Shown here: one piece after another, positions 6,485 to 8,223 of the stretch
Numbering within the stretch: the stretch's first letter is position 1
How the letters are laid out: each line of letters opens with the position of its first letter
Origin: Methanosarcinales archaeon
GTDB taxonomy: Archaea > Halobacteriota > Methanosarcinia > Methanosarcinales > Methanogasteraceae
Direction of reading: 5' to 3'
DNA length: 8,223 nt
Assembly (NCBI GenBank): GCA_030606635.1
Contig: JAUWGA010000081.1
Span: 1-8,223 of the forward strand
The notes under the pieces: model-generated
Database searches by the model: none
Seen by the model: the letters and a program-made list of their open reading frames with translations, nothing else
What the model was told of the DNA's origin: nothing
Made by a program: the position numbers and the translations under genes

Positions 6485-6534
6485 GGCGGACAAAGTGCGA
6501 AAGCGTAAAAGTGCGCTCCACACTCTTGCCCGCC
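6485..6534 (+). other. Long compound hairpin between fae-hps and the ferredoxin gene
   Basis: GGCGGACAAAGTG (6485-6497) pairs with CACTCTTGCCCGCC (6521-6534), allowing one mismatch and one bulge. Inside it a second stem AGCG (6502-6505) pairs with CGCT (6514-6517). The same segment holds an exact 8-bp direct repeat AAAGTGCG at 6492-6499 and 6508-6515, a period of 16 bp. It lies 12 nt after the fae-hps stop and ends just before the TATA of the next gene. It may therefore act as a 3'-end structure for fae-hps or as an operator for the ferredoxin gene. There is no T-tract after it, so it is not a simple intrinsic terminator. Confidence 0.5.
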
Positions 6535-6540
6535 ATAATG

Positions 6541-6597
6541 GCTATATTGTGCTGATCAGTGATCTGTTAAACCTGCAAAACAGAAATTAAGGGTGAT
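6541..6597 (+). promoter_or_regulatory. Promoter and Shine-Dalgarno of the NIL-ferredoxin gene
   Basis: A TATA-like GCTATATT at 6541-6548 predicts a start near 6570 and a leader of about 30 nt. GGTGAT at 6592-6597, complementary to the 16S rRNA tail, lies 3 nt before ATG 6601. The TATA is weaker than those of tuf and fae-hps. Confidence 0.5.
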
Positions 6598-6600
6598 AAT

Positions 6601-6987
6601 ATGAAGATGGTGATACACGTTTCATCGGCGATTCACGACCCGGTGATCGCGAGAGCGATTCTTGATACCGGTGTCGAGATCAATGTCGACCGCGCAAACA
6701 TCGATGCAACGAGCGGCGAGATCGTGCTCGAAGTGCCTGCTGACTCCTGTGCCCGCGTTGCGACCGCATTCGAACGTCAGGGCGCATCCGTCTCTATACT
6801 CGAACATCCGATCATCCGGGACGAGGACGAATGCGTGCACTGCGGTGCGTGCATCAGCGTCTGCCCGGTCCAGGTCTTCTCATTTAAGGATGACTGGAGT
6901 GTTGCGATGGACGAGTCGAAGTGCATCCAGTGCGGAACCTGTGTGGCAGCGTGTCCTCATGCTGCGCTCATGGTGATGAGCGAGTGA
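6601..6987 (+). CDS. NIL-domain protein with two [4Fe-4S] ferredoxin motifs
   Basis: This is a 128-aa protein. Residues 1-75 fit the NIL domain, a small ferredoxin-like fold also found at the C-terminus of methionine ABC transporter ATPases: V-I-H-V ... P-V-I-A-R ... V-E-I-N-V-D-R-A-N-I-D ... G-E-I-V-L-E-V. Two complete CxxCxxCxxxCP motifs follow, with cysteines 78/81/84/88 and 108/111/114/118, enough for two [4Fe-4S] clusters and typical of an electron-transfer ferredoxin. The family is widespread in methanogens. Its Methanosarcina member (MA1822) works with a COG1900/DUF39 protein (MA1821) in converting aspartate semialdehyde to homocysteine with sulfide. That role here is inferred from domain architecture alone. 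The protein is cytoplasmic, with no signal peptide or membrane segment, and the gene appears to be transcribed alone. Confidence 0.9.
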   Translation: MKMVIHVSSAIHDPVIARAILDTGVEINVDRANIDATSGEIVLEVPADSCARVATAFERQGASVSILEHPIIRDEDECVHCGACISVCPVQVFSFKDDWSVAMDESKCIQCGTCVAACPHAALMVMSE

Positions 6988-7032
6988 GAGAACTCAACTT
7001 TGAAACGTCCTGGGTTCGGTAAATCCTTCCGT

Positions 7033-7073
7033 GATCACGATCCTAAATTTTAGGAAAGTCTCCCATCGTGATC
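7033..7073. repeat. Nested inverted repeats at the convergent gene junction
   Basis: GATCACGAT (7033-7041) and ATCGTGATC (7065-7073) form a perfect 9-bp inverted repeat. The 23-bp loop contains a second perfect palindrome, CCTAAA-T-TTTAGG (7042-7054). The left arm also lies within CGTGATCACG (7030-7039), a 10-bp palindrome. The structure covers the last codons and TAG stop (7043-7045) of the minus-strand gene, and lies 46 nt past the ferredoxin stop. It could serve as a 3'-end structure for both convergent genes. Confidence 0.5.
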
Positions 7074-7825
7074 TGCTTGAGTTCAGTCCCCGTACTACGT
7101 GCGTACTCAGACTCACCTACGCGGCGGATTAATGCCTTGATAACTGATACGATCCATTCCTTTTCCTTCGGGCTGAGGGGTGTGAATGTTCCATTCCCAG
7201 TGCATTTGCGGGCTTCTGTGGCGCCGCCTCTTGTAGTAGACAGTTCTGAAAGTTTTTTCAAAACCTTACTGCTGATATAGTATTGCTTTGCCGCTTTTTC
7301 CAGACCGCCAGCACTTGCCTTAAGGACGGTAAAGCACACATACGCCATGGAGGTTAATTTTTCACGGTTCTGACGATATGCTTTGTATCTTAGGTACATA
7401 GTTTCGGCGTCCGTTGACTCTATAAAGTTCTTGGGGAATGAGGGATACCGCCCACGAGATACATGAAGATGGATATTAGATGTGGCGGTAGAAGCAGCTA
7501 TATGGGCTTGCAAGTTCATTATATTTTTTTCAGTTTCATGAGGTGATCTGTCAATGACATCTGCACGATCAAAGACGAAACGCAAGTCATCAGGATCATA
7601 CTCCAAACCAATCAGTATCTCCCATGCTCGTAGATATCCGTCCGCTACTGCTCTTGCTTCACCCGCGGTCGGGTAATGTTTCTTCATCTCAAAAATTGCA
7701 ATATCGCCATCAATGGACAGATCAAACTCGTCGGTAATTTCAGACACTGGTGGCGCATTGTCGTAGTCGATATCTTCTCCTACTATAACTCGGTAGTATA
7801 ATGCTTTTACGTGAGGATCATTCAT
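7043..7825 (-). CDS. Uncharacterised 260-aa protein
   Basis: No named domain is recognised. The N-terminal third is acidic and strand-rich, with D-L-S-I-D-G-D-I-A-I-F-E. A segment around residues 52-90 follows, with A-R-A-V-A-D-G-Y-L-R-A-W-E-I and the acidic F-V-F-D-R-A-D-V-I-D-R. The C-terminal half (about 126-250) is helical and contains M-Y-L-R-Y-K-A-Y-R, M-A-Y-V-C-F-T-V-L, A-A-K-Q-Y-Y-I-S, a glycine-rich turn followed by E-A-R-K, and L-S-P-K-E-K-E-W-I...L-I-R-R-V-G-E. This pattern resembles a group of uncharacterised proteins seen in diverse prokaryotes, but I cannot name a family or function. There is no signal peptide or membrane helix. ATG 7825 has no Shine-Dalgarno; a TATA-like TTATTAG on the minus strand near 7849-7855 would allow a leaderless start. 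The gene is AT-richer than fae-hps and may be accessory. The length and uninterrupted frame make it a credible real gene. Confidence 0.72.
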   Translation of the reverse strand: MNDPHVKALYYRVIVGEDIDYDNAPPVSEITDEFDLSIDGDIAIFEMKKHYPTAGEARAVADGYLRAWEILIGLEYDPDDLRFVFDRADVIDRSPHETEKNIMNLQAHIAASTATSNIHLHVSRGRYPSFPKNFIESTDAETMYLRYKAYRQNREKLTSMAYVCFTVLKASAGGLEKAAKQYYISSKVLKKLSELSTTRGGATEARKCTGNGTFTPLSPKEKEWIVSVIKALIRRVGESEYARSTGTELKQITMGDFPKI

Positions 7826-7831
7826 AATTGA

Positions 7832-7972
7832 TTATTTATTTTGATCCCTAATAACGTTGTCTTCACGCGAATATCTCCGTCGGAATCGAGCATTTGGATA
7901 AAAACCCCCTCCCGTCCTTAGATTGATTGCATTGCGCACCGCGTCTTCCGCATTCCTTTGTGCATGATCCAC
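7832..7972 (-). CDS. Doubtful small ORF upstream of the 260-aa protein
   Basis: A frame ending at TAA 7832-7834 gives a 46-aa peptide if it starts at GTG 7972: an acidic/amphipathic start (V-D-H-A-Q-R-N-A-E-D-A-V) and a basic arginine-rich tail (R-F-R-R-R-Y-S-R-E-D). It stops 6 nt before ATG 7825, an operon-like spacing. Against it, no Shine-Dalgarno is visible, the start is not ATG, and the frame extended to 8080 would overlap the CBS gene. It could also be a decayed remnant or simple intergenic DNA. If it is not coding, 7826-8006 is an ordinary 181-bp spacer. Confidence 0.25.
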   Translation of the reverse strand: MDHAQRNAEDAVRNAINLRTGGGFYPNARFRRRYSREDNVIRDQNK

Positions 7973-8006
7973 GTATGCATAGACGGTCCCAGGGGAGGGT
8001 GATGAT

Positions 8007-8223
8007 TCACTGGGCTTTCGCAACCTCTCGCACGATATCGCTTGTGCACAGTATCCCGACCGGTCGCTGTGACGCGCCAACGCCTTTTTCTGACAGTATC
8101 AGCAGTCTGTGGATGTGCCTCTCGCCCATGATCTTCGCTGCCCGCCCCAGTGTGGCATCCGGCGCAACCGCAATCAGGCTTGAAGACATGACATCCTCTG
8201 CGGTCAACTGTTTAAAATCCGGT
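8007..8223 (-). CDS. CBS-domain protein, C-terminal part only (runs off the right edge)
   Basis: The minus-strand frame is open from the window edge to TGA at 8007-8009. The TTG at 8207 is not a convincing start, because codons for P-D-F-K-Q lie in frame before it. About 71 residues are visible. They form one complete CBS domain: T-A-E-D-V-M-S-S-S-L-I-A-V-A-P-D-A-T-L, then A-A-K-I-M-G-E-R-H-I-H-R-L-L-I-L, and ending V-G-I-L-C-T-S-D-I-V-R-E-V. CBS domains pair in tandem and bind adenosyl ligands such as AMP, ATP or S-adenosylmethionine. A second CBS copy and any catalytic domain should therefore lie beyond the window. Candidates include a stand-alone CBS-pair protein or the CBS tail of a DUF39/COG1900 protein. 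The visible part cannot distinguish them. Confidence 0.85.
   Translation of the reverse strand, partial: PDFKQLTAEDVMSSSLIAVAPDATLGRAAKIMGERHIHRLLILSEKGVGASQRPVGILCTSDIVREVAKAQ

Noticed and set aside
7832..8080. The 82-aa form of the small minus-strand ORF
   Set aside because: Its first 24 or so codons overlap the conserved CBS domain in another frame. Only the part downstream of about 7972 could be independent.
1..8223. CRISPR array, insertion sequence, or integrase with attachment site
   Set aside because: No regularly spaced repeats, transposase or integrase motifs, or target-site duplications were seen. No duplicated tRNA-Glu 3' end was found elsewhere in the window.

Overview
The window is archaeal chromosomal DNA, most likely from a euryarchaeote of the methanogen / anaerobic methanotroph type. 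The evidence is an archaeal EF-1 alpha followed by archaeal S10, a tRNA-Glu without encoded CCA, BRE/TATA promoters about 26 nt before inferred transcript starts, and a fused Fae-Hps, the tetrahydromethanopterin-linked formaldehyde enzyme of many methanogens. A CooC-type nickel-insertion ATPase and a NIL-domain diferredoxin fit an anaerobic C1 and sulfur metabolism. The exact lineage cannot be fixed from this sequence.

Layout. Positions 1-686 (+) hold the C-terminal part of a RecG-like/GHKL regulator-type protein that enters from the left edge. It converges on an archaeal ATPase-DUF234 protein at 822-2216 (-), an AT-rich, accessory-type gene. That gene diverges from a cooC-like gene (2376-3143, +). 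Then comes a housekeeping block on the + strand: tRNA-Glu(CTC) at 3302-3376, EF-1 alpha at 3437-4705 and ribosomal protein S10 at 4733-5044. A 240-bp spacer rich in hairpins leads to fae-hps (5285-6472). Another spacer, with one long compound hairpin, leads to a small NIL/2x[4Fe-4S] protein (6601-6987). The right end is on the minus strand: an uncharacterised 260-aa protein (7043-7825), a doubtful small ORF (7832-7972), and the C-terminal CBS domain of a gene that runs off the right edge (8007-8223).

How the parts relate. EF-1 alpha and S10 are the tail of the archaeal str operon, here without S12, S7 and EF-2 directly upstream. Fae-Hps links ribulose-monophosphate chemistry to the C1 carrier: its Hps half interconverts hexulose 6-phosphate and ribulose 5-phosphate plus formaldehyde, and its Fae half captures the formaldehyde on tetrahydromethanopterin. 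The CooC-like ATPase probably matures a CO dehydrogenase encoded elsewhere. The NIL-ferredoxin belongs to a family tied to anaerobic homocysteine synthesis, and the CBS fragment at the right edge could be, but is not shown to be, its partner.

Two translation modes appear side by side. The ATPase and cooC genes look leaderless, with the TATA box 26-29 nt before ATG and no Shine-Dalgarno, whereas EF-1 alpha, S10, fae-hps and the ferredoxin have Shine-Dalgarno sites. No CRISPR array, insertion sequence or complete mobile element was seen. The best leads are the non-coding structures at 5055-5169, 6485-6534 and 7033-7073, and the unassigned protein at 7043-7825.
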